Below are positions 9,244 through 17,647 of a stretch of 17,726 nt of DNA, piece by piece. This DNA comes from Jimgerdemannia flammicorona (taxonomy: Eukaryota; Mucoromycota; Endogonomycetes; Endogonales; Endogonaceae). How positions within the stretch are numbered: the stretch's first letter is position 1; each line of letters opens with the position of its first letter. The stretch spans positions 1-17,726 of the forward strand of contig RBNI01002719.1 of NCBI GenBank assembly GCA_003990745.1, read 5' to 3'. The position numbers and the translations under genes are program-made. A model generated the notes under the pieces. It worked only from the letters and a program-made list of their open reading frames with translations, was not told the origin of the DNA and did no database searches.

Positions 9244-10341
9244 TTAGGCGCTGTCTGGATAGTCTTCGATAACATCACCATCAATTGCATCATCTCTGAA
9301 GAAGTAGTCGTCTAGGAAGAGTGGTTCGCGGATTACTTCTCCTTATTCGCTGAGGTAATAATACATTGGAACTTCATCTCCATCCCATAGGATAGCATCA
9401 TCTGTCTCATACGCTGGATAAGGTGTTGGTGGGCGAAGGAGGGGTATATTGTCCTTGCTTTCATCGGATTCGCTGTCTGCATACCTTCTATAGGTTATGG
9501 CACTATGAGTTGTGGGGTTGTAGTAAGCTGGCAGTTGTGGTTCATGTCGCTCGTACTCAGGTGGTGGAGTTGTTGGTTCAATCTCAAGGGTTGTCTGGAG
9601 GTACAGGTTGTGTTCTCCAGTCTCTTCATTATAGTTGAAGTAGTCGGGAGTGAATACAGGTTGGTATTCATGCCAGTGGTCATTGTCCCAATAAGTCTCG
9701 TATGTGGTTATGAACTGTTGTAAGTTCATCAGCAAGGTTGGCAGTGTGATCAGGGTTGGTAGAGATCCTTGGCTTGAGGTCATGTCAGCGTCAGAAGGAT
9801 CATTGTCTTCTGCTTTGTCTCTGTCGAAGTTGATTATATTGTAGATGTCCTTCATAGCGTATCCAACTTGGGGCATTTGCAGGATGTGGTCATTGGGGTG
9901 TGGGAAGGTTCTGTCTATGGTTTCAATATACTCAAGATACTTGTGGTTGAGTTCTTGTATCATGTCATCGATTTGGCCATAGGACAGGGTAGCAACCATT
10001 TCACTAGTAGTGACTTGGAGATAGGGAATAAAGGTGCTGTACTCATAAAAGAGTTCTCGGTATTTGCGGGTGATGAGCTTCTGGTGTTGAGACATTTGGG
10101 TAATGTCTGTATCATGGTAGTGTTCAACCATGTCCTCTAGGAGGCGGCCGATCTGGTAGTAGCTTGAGATTTGTCTGATCCAGTGGGCCTCATTAAGCAT
10201 GTTCAGGGCATTCCATCAGGCTTCCACGAAGTAGAGGGGTGCGAGGCTATGGATATTCATGAGGGGCAGAGGGGGTGTGGCTCGGTTGACAATGGCATTC
10301 CAAATGTCAGCACGGATGCGGTTGTAGATCTCGGTGGTCAT
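9244..10341 (-). pseudogene. Accessory ORF in the env position, unknown function
   Basis: The frame runs from an ATG at 10341 (MTTEIYNRIRADIWNA) to a TAA at 9246, about 365 codons, with two internal stops: TGA at 10218 and TAA at 9345. Coding character continues past both. I do not recognise the family. The first half is predicted helical and rich in Tyr, Ile and His. The second half is acidic, Pro- and Tyr-rich and probably disordered, and holds PPPEYERHEP, a PPxY motif. I see no signal peptide or membrane segment, so an envelope protein is unlikely. It lies between pol and the 3' LTR, separated from pol by 720 bases, so it would need its own promoter or a spliced RNA. A homologous remnant at 6739-7399 shows that it belongs to the element family. 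Confidence 0.7.
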
Positions 10342-10412
10342 GTTTGTGTGTTTTGGAAGTTGTGGTTGTTATTTGTTTTTGGTTCTCTGTTTCGACGTGC
10401 CTCGGGGCTCGG

Positions 10413-10418
10413 TATATA
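10413..10418 (-). promoter_or_regulatory. Possible TATA box for the accessory ORF
   Basis: TATATA on the minus strand lies about 70 bases upstream of the accessory ATG at 10341. The match is short, and splicing from the LTR transcript is equally possible. Confidence 0.2.
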
Positions 10419-10558
10419 TGTATCTATTCTTGATTGGTAAGATTCTGTTTGTGTGAATCTTGTGTTCCGTGACTTTGTATTAACTCAGCTTTGTATGCTG
10501 TGACTTCTGTTTGACTCAGCTTTGTGATCACACAGGTGATTTCCAGATTCGTTCAGAG

Positions 10559-10614
10559 GTCACGTGTGATTTCAGTGGCTTGTTAAGAGGGTGACATGTG
10601 ATTTCTGTGGCTTG
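10559..10614. repeat. 24-bp direct repeat, two copies
   Basis: gtcacgtgtgatttcagtgg (10559 onward, 24 bases in all) recurs as gtgacatgtgatttctgtgg from 10591. The old copy has only one unit near 7630. Confidence 0.6.
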
Positions 10615-11072
10615 GAGGTTGTGCACTTACAACTCTCCCCTTCTTAGCTTTCGACGTCCTCGTTGGGGCCTTCTAATTTGTTCTAGTGTTGTTACACCAT
10701 TTGGGAGGTCAAAAGTCTGGTAACATTCATTTTTTCAGAAAGTGGCATGCTCGTAGTGCAGTTGCCTAATGTGTTGGATTCATACATTAAAGGGTCATGT
10801 ATTCGATGCCGTGCACCAGAAGTGATTCTGATGTCATTTACTGCTGGAGAATTTCCTCTAAGGAATCTTCTTAAATGTCTATGCCTCGTTTCCCACCAGT
10901 GGTACAGGGAGAATAGGCTTGCTTTCAGTTTTGCTATTTTCTCAGAGGGTCGGTATTCTTTTGTTCTGTCTTGCTGAGTTCTTGATTAGGTTCATGATAA
11001 TTATAATGTTCAGGAGGGTAGTATATGTTATGTACTGATAGGTGCAGGAGTATTCAGTATTCAGTTGTTCAA

Positions 11073-11225
11073 GGAATTATATTCCTGAACTAAGTCAGTA
11101 GCATTCTGGAGATTGGTCTTGGGTTCCTATATTGCATCATGGATTGGATATCCTTTCCATTTAATGAGATACTCCGGGTGGTTCTTGTGGCCACGTCTGT
11201 TGAGGATTTGTTCAACTTTGTATTC
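11073..11225 (-). pseudogene. Chromodomain at the end of integrase
   Basis: EEYKVEQILNRR followed by YLIKWKGYP, a stop, then EPKTNLQNATDLVQEY is a standard chromodomain. The stop (TAG at 11129) replaces the conserved Trp of the WEP motif and fits TGG to TAG. In chromoviruses this domain directs integration to chromatin carrying particular histone marks. The pol frame ends soon after, at 11063. Confidence 0.9.
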
Positions 11226-12371
11226 TTCTTGGTCATTAATAATGACAGGTGCAGGTGGTTTTGTAGTTCGGTTCAGGAATAGTTCATCATCATTGTCATT
11301 GTATCGCTTGAGATATTGGACATTAAAGACTGGGTGAATCTTAATGGTGTCTGGTAGCGCCAATTTGTAGGAGGTCGGAGAGACTTGTGAAATGACTTCA
11401 AATGGTCCAATGAACTTGCTGTTCAGCTTTGTAGATGGTCTGTGCTTGAGGTTGTCAACTCGGTATCCTTGGATGTCTAATAGAACTTTTTCCCCAATAT
11501 CAAAGGTTTCTTCTCGGCGATGTTGGTTAACATACTGTGACTGTTGTTCTTGAGCTCATGATAAGTTCTCAATTGCAATCTGGCTTAGATTACACATTCG
11601 GAGTAAGAATTCTTCAACAGCTTCAACTATAGAGGGTTCTTTAGTAGTTCAGATGAGTGTCAGAGGAGTGTTTGGGTTTTGTCCAGTATTGGCAAAGAAT
11701 GGGGTCATTCCAAGAGAGGCTTGCTTGCTATTGTTATAGGTAAACTTGACTGCAGTGAGGTGCTCGTGCCAATCATCTTATCTGTAGGAAACATAGTTTC
11801 TTAGTATTTGTTCCAGAGTTCGGTTCATTCTTTCAGTTTGGCCATCAGTTTCGGGGTGAAAGGCTGTAGATAGTGCAAGTTTTGTTCCAAGGTATGCATG
11901 GAGGGCTTTCCAAAAATGGCTGGTGAATTTCGGGTCTCGGTCACTAACAATGATCTTAGGAAGACCATGATAGTAGAAGATATTGTCAAACACGAGTGTG
12001 GCTATGTCTGGTGCTGTTGCAGTGGTGGTGGTTGGTACAAAGTGAGCTTGTTTGCTGAGATAGTCCACAAAGACAACAATTGCATCTTTCTCATTCTTGG
12101 TTCGGGGTAGTTGTACAATGAAGTCCATAGAGACTTGTTCCCAATTAGTGGATGGTACTAGGATAGGGTGGAGTAGACCAGGTTTTGCTAGTGTTGAGGA
12201 CTTATTCCATTGGCAGGCATCACAGGAAGTGATGTAGGTCTTTAGCTGATCTGCCATGCAGGGCCAATAGAAGTTTCGGGAGATAACTTCGTAGCATTTA
12301 TCAAATCCTAAATGTCCAGCTGTAGGGGCATCATGACATTCGAATAGGATAGTCCTTCGGAGGTCTCGGTT
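11226..12371 (-). pseudogene. Integrase: zinc, catalytic and GPY/F parts
   Basis: The HHCC zinc module is intact (H-x6-H in CHDAPTAGH, then CDAC about 30 residues on). The catalytic triad is present: D in VSMDFIV, D in VSDRDPKF, and E in TDGQTERMN, spaced D-x35-E. A GPY/F-type module (KFIGPFEVIS) follows. Stops fall at 11780 (TAA for Gln in the usual QQDDW region), 11651 and 11558 (TGA; the latter at a position usually Arg). It would insert the cDNA into the genome. In this copy the catalytic residues are present but the chain is broken. Confidence 0.93.
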
Positions 12372-12578
12372 GTTTGGGACATACAATCTGTCCTTGTAGT
12401 AGATAGCATTGTCCTTGAGTTGGTATTGATTGTACCGGGTATGCTTGTCAGTATCATCACTGTTCAGGATTTCTCGGAGTGCTTGAGCTTCCTTATCATC
12501 AGCACATGCTGTGATAATTTGTTCCATGATGGAATTTGTAACCAGAGTGAGAGTTTGGATAACTTCTTCAATGGGTGG

Positions 12579-13060
12579 TCTGGAGATTGCATCAGCAACA
12601 ATGTTTTCCTTGCCAGGGCGGTACTGGATTTCATAGTCAAAATTGGTGAGGACTTTCATCCATCTGGCTTGCTTTCGAGAAAGGGTAGCCTGAGTCTTGA
12701 TGTTGACTAATGACTTGTGATCAGTCAATACAGTGAAGTGTGCACCTTCTAGGTATGGTCACCATTTGATCAGGGTGTCTACGATGGCTAACATTTCCTT
12801 CTTGTGAGTTGTGTAGTTGATTTCGGCATCATTGAACTTGTGGGAGTGATAGGCCACAGGGTGTCCTTCTTGCATCAGTACTGCTCCAAGAGCTAGGTTA
12901 GAGGCATCAGTGGTAACTTCATATGGTAGGGTAGGATTTGCTGCTTGAAGTACTGGAGTGGTTATCAAAGTATCTTTCAATGCTTGAAAGGCTGTATCTT
13001 GTTCGGGTCCCCAATTTGCAAGATTGTTGAAGTCTTTCTCTTGTTTTATGGTCCAGGGTT
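12579..13060 (-). pseudogene. RNase H domain
   Basis: The acidic residues are all visible: D in VTTDASN, E in HKKEMLAI, D in LTDHKSL and D in NIVADAISR. The TGA at 12761 stands where the family has Arg in the KW-R-x-YLEG segment. The domain removes the RNA strand after first-strand synthesis. Confidence 0.88.
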
Positions 13061-13088
13061 GTTCTTCTTTCTTGCTGTGCTTGGTCAT

Positions 13089-13898
13089 TTGGGTAAGGGC
13101 AGTGGCAATTTTGGTAAAGTTGGTAACAAATCGTCTGTAATAATTTGCTAATCCCAGGAATGACTGGAGGTCTTTCAGCTTCTTAGGTCTGGGTCAATCC
13201 TTGATTGTGGAGATTTTGCTGGAGTCCACTTTGATTCCATTTGGTGTGACAATGTGTCCAAGGAACTGAATTTCCTTCAGGAGAAATTCACACTTGCTGA
13301 GTTTTGCGAAGAGTCTGTTTTCTCGGAGTTTCAGTAGTACTAGTTCAAGGTGTTCAAGGTGTTCTTCCAGGGTTTTGCTGATGACTAGGATGTCATCAAT
13401 ATAGACAATAACAAATTTGTCTAGGTATGGATGCAGGATGGTGTTCATCAGTGTCTGGAAGGTTGCAGGAGCATTAGTTAAGCCAAAGGGCATAATCAGG
13501 AATTCGAAATGTCCATAGCGGGTTCGGAAGGCTGTCTTATAGATGTCTTCTTCTTTCATGGCAATTTGCCAGTAGCCATTTTGCAGATCAAAAGAGCTCA
13601 TGAATTGTGGGTTGGTAAGCCTATCGAATATTTCATCAATTCTGGATAGTGGGCAATGGTTCTTGATGGTCTGTTCGTTGAGATCACGGTAATCAATGCA
13701 CATTTGCAGGTCTCCTCCTTTCTTGACAATAAAGGAGACTGGTGCACCATAAGGTGATATACTGGGTCTGATGAATCCTTGTTCTAGGAGTTCATCAATT
13801 TCTTTCTTGAGTGCATCGATTTCTCTCGGAGATATGTGGTAGATTGACTTGAAGGCTGGCTTGGTGTCTAGAATGGTCTTGATGGCATGGTCTACTGC
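13089..13898 (-). pseudogene. pol: Reverse transcriptase domain
   Basis: The order of motifs is textbook Ty3/Gypsy: [38 protein letters not shown] with the first catalytic Asp, [33 protein letters not shown] with the YIDD catalytic pair, then [10 protein letters not shown] and the thumb segment FLGLANYYRRF. The only stop inside is TGA at 13196, which replaces the Trp of the usual DWP. The domain is joined without a gap to RNase H downstream and protease upstream. Confidence 0.95.
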
Positions 13899-14206
13899 TC
13901 ATTTGGGAGGTAGGCCTTTTGGGAGTTTTTTCGGGAATATATCTTGGAATTTCTGGAGTAGTGGTCTGACATGGCTGTCAACTTTGGAAAAGTCTTCTTT
14001 GGAGTTCTCAGATTCTCCTTTGGATGGGCGGATGGAGATAGTGAAGAGAGGGCATTTCTTGGCTAATTTCTTGAGTTGTAGCTTGTTGATGTGGGTGATC
14101 TTTGGTCCAGGGTCACTAGAGTTGAGTGTGTCCCTTTCACCTTGCAGTTTGAAGTTATAGTGTCCTTTCTTGATGGTCAGAGAATGGTTTACCCAATCGA
14201 TCATGG

Positions 14207-14510
14207 GGTTCTCTTGTTTTAACCATGGAGTTCCAAGAATGATTTCGTTGTCAGGGAGTGGTACAATTTGGAGGGTAACATGTACTTGATAGTCACCAAT
14301 TCAGAAGGGTAGATTGCGGACTTCTTTACTAATGACATGTGAGGTTCCATCAGCTGTGGCAACTGCTTGAGTTTGTTGTACCAGAGAGGTGAAGACCTTG
14401 AGTCTGTTGGCTGTTTCTTCATTGATGAAGTTGCCCAAGGTACCACTGTCTATCATGATCTTGACAGGTGCTCGATTGACAAAAGCTTTAAGTGTAAGCA
14501 GTTTGTCTGA
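14207..14510 (-). pseudogene. Aspartic protease domain
   Basis: KIMIDSGTLGNFI carries the DSG active site, with Thr where the family usually has Ala. ILGTPWLKQENPMIDW matches the conserved GxPWL...NPxIDW end of Gypsy proteases. A TGA at 14303 splits the domain. It would cut gag-pol into mature parts. Confidence 0.85.
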
Positions 14511-14714
14511 TCCAATGGTAGTGATCTCAGTTGTAGAAGCTTTCCTTCTGTTGGTTCTTCTTTGAGCCAGTTCGTTGATACAAGAGAAGCAGTCATCAAT
14601 CATGTGAGAAGAGTACATTCCAATGCCATGGGGGCATCAGCCACTTGGTATATATCCATCTTCGATTTTCTTGTAGAATTGTTCTTCTTTGTTCATGGTA
14701 GATTGGGCTGGAGC
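14511..14714 (-). pseudogene. Linker between dUTPase and protease with a Cys/His cluster
   Basis: This stretch of about 65 residues holds CPHGIGMYSSHMIDDCFSC and then a basic patch (RRTNRRK). A TGA at 14639 precedes the first Cys. The pattern of Cys, His, His, C-x2-C could bind zinc, but I do not recognise a named fold. Confidence 0.4.
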
Positions 14715-15128
14715 CTTGTTTGATGAACCAAATCCTTTGGATCCTCGGATGGTGGGCAGTAGTTCAGGGACTTCCTTGACTGTCAGGTTTGACTTGATTT
14801 TCTCAAATAGGATCTGGGCAATACAGAATCCAATGGGAATCTTGAAGGGTGTCCAACTGTGATTTCAGATTAGGACAATAATTTCGCCTGTATAATCTTC
14901 ATCAATGACTCCTCCTTCTACTGAGAGTCCTTTCAATGCTAGGCTGCTGTGACAGCATATTCTTCCAACATGTCCTTCAGGGATTTGGATACTGATTCCT
15001 GTGTAGACTTGTTTGACTTCTCGGTTGGATACTGTAGCTTCTTCGGCTGCATACAGGTCATATCCAGCTGCTTTTTGACTTCCTTTGGTTGGGGCTTTAG
15101 CAGTTTGTCTTAGCTTGACAAAGTCTAG
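14715..15128 (-). pseudogene. dUTPase domain between gag and protease
   Basis: All five motifs of the trimeric dUTPase family occur in order. Motif 1 is AAGYDLYAAE (15071-15042). Motif 2 is GRICCHSSLA. Motif 3 is GGVIDEDYTGEI with the catalytic Asp and Tyr. Motif 4 is GFCIAQI (14831-14811). Motif 5 is RGSKGFGSS (14747-14721), preceded by the usual VPELLPT stretch. The enzyme turns dUTP into dUMP and pyrophosphate, which keeps uracil out of newly made cDNA. In this copy motif 2 reads CHSSLA where the family has RSGLA, motif 4 has Cys where Arg is usual, and a TGA at 14867 lies between motifs 3 and 4, so it is inactive. It is in frame with gag before it and protease after it. Confidence 0.9.
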
Positions 15129-15206
15129 TGTTCTGGTGATCAGATTGTTGAGGTGGTGCAGAGTAGTAACAGTTGCTCTTATTGCTGTTCGGGGTTTTCG
15201 GTTGGG

Positions 15207-15248
15207 GCAGGCACTGGCCATGTATCCTGTCTTTTGGTAATAGAAGCA
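15207..15248 (-). pseudogene. Degenerate CCHC zinc knuckle of nucleocapsid
   Basis: CFYYQKTGYMASACP has exactly the spacing of C-x2-C-x4-H-x4-C. The second Cys is now Tyr (TGC to TAC) and the His is now Tyr (CAC to TAC). Both changes are transitions. The knuckle would bind the genomic RNA. Confidence 0.8.
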
Positions 15249-16193
15249 TGCTCCACTTCTTCTGAGTTCATTCCTTTCACCTTCAGTGAGTTTCTTGAAG
15301 GTACTCGACTGGGTGGGTTCATGATTTCTGGGTGTCTACGAAGTGGATGTTGAGGGAGCTTGGGATGCTTCATGTTTGGGTTCTTCTTTCTTGGTCCAAG
15401 TTTTTTTCTTGTTATTAAATTGTCTTCAGGGCAGAATAGGTCCAGCTGTTAGGATTTGCTTGACCATGGTCTTGATTCTTGCCAGGCACCATTGTTGGTG
15501 GTCGCAACCAACTGGGCATCCTTGTTCTCGGATCTTTCTAGTAAGCCATTCAGGCAGGACATCGAATAAATGATCTGCTCTTGTACAATTTCGTGCTTCA
15601 TCATTGGCAATATATCCTAGGTCAACAGTGTTCAGGAGTGACTCAAGTTTTGTACAGAAGGTTTCAAATTCCTCCTTGCCATATACATCGAATTTGAGGT
15701 TGTGGAGTTTTACTTGGGATTCAGCGATCATGGTTTCACTGTGATATTGAGCAATCATGAGTTGTTTAAGTCCAGGGGCTGCAGGATGGGCTCCATATCC
15801 TGGGGCATTATTTGCTGCATTCTGAGTAGCTACTTCAGGTCAGGTGTCCCATGTGAGGGGCTTTTCAGGAAGGGTTTGCCACCATTCTTCAGCAGGTCCT
15901 CGAAAGAATGTAACAACTCGGTGGACATAGGCTGTGGTGGTAGCAAAGAGTTGTTCCAGAGTGTGGTCTTGATTGTTTGTCAGAACATGGTCAGTGACTC
16001 ATTCATTGGTCCATTGATTGGCTTCGAAGTTGGTGTCGACTACACTGATGAAGCTTTAGACTTCTTGTGCAGTACCATTGAAGGTAGGTAGACTTAGATT
16101 TTTTGTAGGTCGGTTCTGTTTGGCTAAGGCAGTAATGGTTGCTGCCATTATGGCTACCTGGGCTGTGAGGTCTAGAATCTGTTGGGTTGCCAT
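15249..16193 (-). pseudogene. gag: Gag capsid region
   Basis: The frame from the Met at 16193 (MATQQILDLTAQVAIM) contains LSLPTFNGTAQEV and FFRGPAEEWWQTL, both typical of Ty3-like capsids. These are followed by a helical stretch (KEEFETFCTKLESLLNTV) and a basic Lys/Ser/Pro-rich segment before the zinc knuckle. Stops are TAA 16058, TGA 16001, TGA 15842, TGA 15428 and TAG 15338. Similarity on both sides of each stop is continuous. The Met at 16193 is the first in the frame and may be the real gag start, but the open frame extends much further upstream. Confidence 0.8.
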
Positions 16194-17153
16194 GTTGTTT
16201 ACTGGGGGCGGTTGGACTGCTGGTAGTGGTGTTACTGGTACTACTTGAGGTACTGGTACAGAGTGTGATGGGGTTCTTTGGGTCTGTGTAAGTTGCTGGA
16301 GTAATAGTTGTAGATCTGGAGTAAGGGCTTGATAGATAGCTGTCTGTTGCTGTGTAGGTGTGTTTAGTTCTGATGGAGGTACATCTCCTTCAGTGGTATA
16401 TCCGGGATCGAATTCACTGAGATACTCCTCCTCTTCTTCAGTTTGGTCCCTGTGTACTTGGGTTTGCTCGGCATCAAAGTAGACAGAATCAGTTGTATAT
16501 CTGATTTCAGATAGACTTAATTCAAAGTCAAGTTCTGGTTCAGTATTGGTTTCAGATTCAGGTAGGATTGTAGCAGGGCCTGCTTCAGGTTCAGGATCAG
16601 GTAGTTGATGAAGGGTTTCTCTTGCTTCTTCTTTAAGAATATGGCAGGCCTTGCTATTCTGAAATCGGTAGTATAATGCGATCTTGGTCCTGGTATGGTG
16701 AAAGTCGGTAGAGTTGAGCCACTTGGCTACAGAGGCTTGGGCTTTATGAGGAACTAAGGCTAGAAAGACTGCTGCTGGTTGTCCTAGGTCGCTCGGGTTT
16801 GTGGAGCTGATAAAACTCTTATTGAGAAGAGTAAAGAAGGCTTCTATAAGACCTTCTTCATCTTGACTTGCTGGGTGTAGTGCAAGGAGTTCGGTGAATA
16901 GGGTTTCGCCTATTTGCTGATTTAATTGGAGTACTTCTTTCTTTGAATGAAGTTTGTCCGACTTGTTGCAGGTGTAGAGATCAAATTGTCCTTGTACGTC
17001 AGGTTCAATTCTCTCCAGATTGTCAGATGGTTCAGAATAAATTCCAGTTCAGAGGTTGGGCTTTATATCAACTTGTAGGAATTTGCAGAAGGGTTTGTAG
17101 TGGGGTAAGGAAGCGTCTTGAAGCAGAGTTGGATTGTAAACTGCTGCTACCAA
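16194..17153 (-). pseudogene. N-terminal extension of gag, open but without an ATG
   Basis: About 320 codons are open in the gag frame with a single stop (TGA at 17051) and no in-frame ATG. The first part (DEEGLIEAFFTLLNKSF, ASVAKWLNSTDFHHTRTK) looks like a folded helical domain. The second is acidic (TEEEEEYLSEFDPGY), then Gln- and Pro-rich up to VQPPPVNN before the Met at 16193. Its length, low stop density and composition argue for real coding sequence. The frame continues upstream through the primer binding site into the LTR. Possible explanations are a lost ATG, a non-AUG start or a spliced first exon. No family is recognised. Confidence 0.55.
17144..17152 (-). other. Primer binding site, initiator tRNA-Met type
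   Basis: Three bases after the LTR end the minus strand reads TGGTAGCAG. This is complementary to the CTGCTACCA 3' end known for eukaryotic initiator tRNA-Met. Position and sequence both fit a minus-strand primer site. Confidence 0.75.
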
Positions 17154-17516
17154 GTTGTAAGAGGGTTGCTTTTTAGGGTAACCATTATGTAGTTCTAGAA
17201 GGGTTTTTTTTTAGAAGTTCTGGGTATTCTGGAAGACTGTTTTCTTATAGTCAAGATCAATTTCATATGGAGTACGTCCTCTATACTTATTGATTTCAAG
17301 ATCGGGTTGATGTCTCAACCAAAGTCCTTTTTCAGACTAGTTCTGGATGTTCAGGATTTTCCGTATTTCAGGAAGTTCAAGAAACTAAGACCAGCTTAGT
17401 TGAATTGGCGTATCGCTGCAGACAATACCCAATTAGGAAATTTCGTGATGGGGTTAGGAGTAGGACTTAATGGGGAGTGGATTTACTTAAGAGTGGTTTG
17501 TGGGTTATTAAATAGG

Positions 17517-17522
17517 TTTATT
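17517..17522 (-). promoter_or_regulatory. AATAAA in the 5' LTR
   Basis: Same site as 8924-8929 in the 3' LTR. Confidence 0.4.
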
Positions 17523-17639
17523 CACTATTCATGATATTGCTATACTAGGAGTAGTTATATGAGGGGATATTGTGGGGAAGTGCTCAGGAGTTGTGTTCGG
17601 ATTGTTCAGGTCTGAGATTCTGAGGTCTGGGGGAGGGGG

Positions 17640-17647
17640 TATTTATA
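17640..17647 (-). promoter_or_regulatory. TATA box of the 5' LTR
   Basis: TATAAATA on the minus strand would drive the genomic RNA, with a start expected near 17610. It is unchanged between the two LTRs. Confidence 0.5.

Larger units (their letters stand above)
10342..11060. other. Non-coding spacer between pol and the accessory ORF
   Basis: No convincing ORF is present on either strand. The sequence is nevertheless alignable over most of its length with the old copy (7400-8112), so it is a fixed part of the element. It contains a 24-bp tandem repeat and a repeated ACTCAGCTTTGT motif near 10485 and 10514. It may hold a promoter or splice site for the accessory ORF, or packaging signals; none of this is proven. 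Confidence 0.5.
11061..17153 (-). pseudogene. gag-pol: gag-pol polyprotein, single frame with sixteen stops
   Basis: One minus-strand frame carries every domain of the element from just inside the primer binding site to a TGA at 11063. In-frame stops lie at 17051, 16001, 15842, 15428, 14867, 14639, 14303, 13901, 13196, 12761, 11651 and 11558 (all TGA), 16058 and 11780 (TAA), and 15338 and 11129 (TAG). I found no frameshift. Gag and pol are therefore fused as one polyprotein to be cut by the element protease. Family alignment shows that the TGA codons replace Arg (12761, 13901, 11558) or Trp (13196), which fits CGA to TGA and TGG to TGA. The domains are described in separate entries. Confidence 0.9.

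Noticed and set aside
9244..10341. Envelope gene
   Set aside because: The position fits, but there is no signal peptide, no transmembrane segment and no furin-like site.
15179..15373. A -1/+1 frameshift between gag and pol
   Set aside because: The ORF in the other frame here is a shadow. Gag, zinc knuckle, dUTPase and protease are all in one frame once the stops are allowed for.
11061..17153. TGA read as Trp (altered genetic code) or programmed readthrough
   Set aside because: Several TGA codons stand at conserved Arg positions, TAA and TAG also occur, and the LTRs show the same transition bias in non-coding sequence. Mutation explains all of it.
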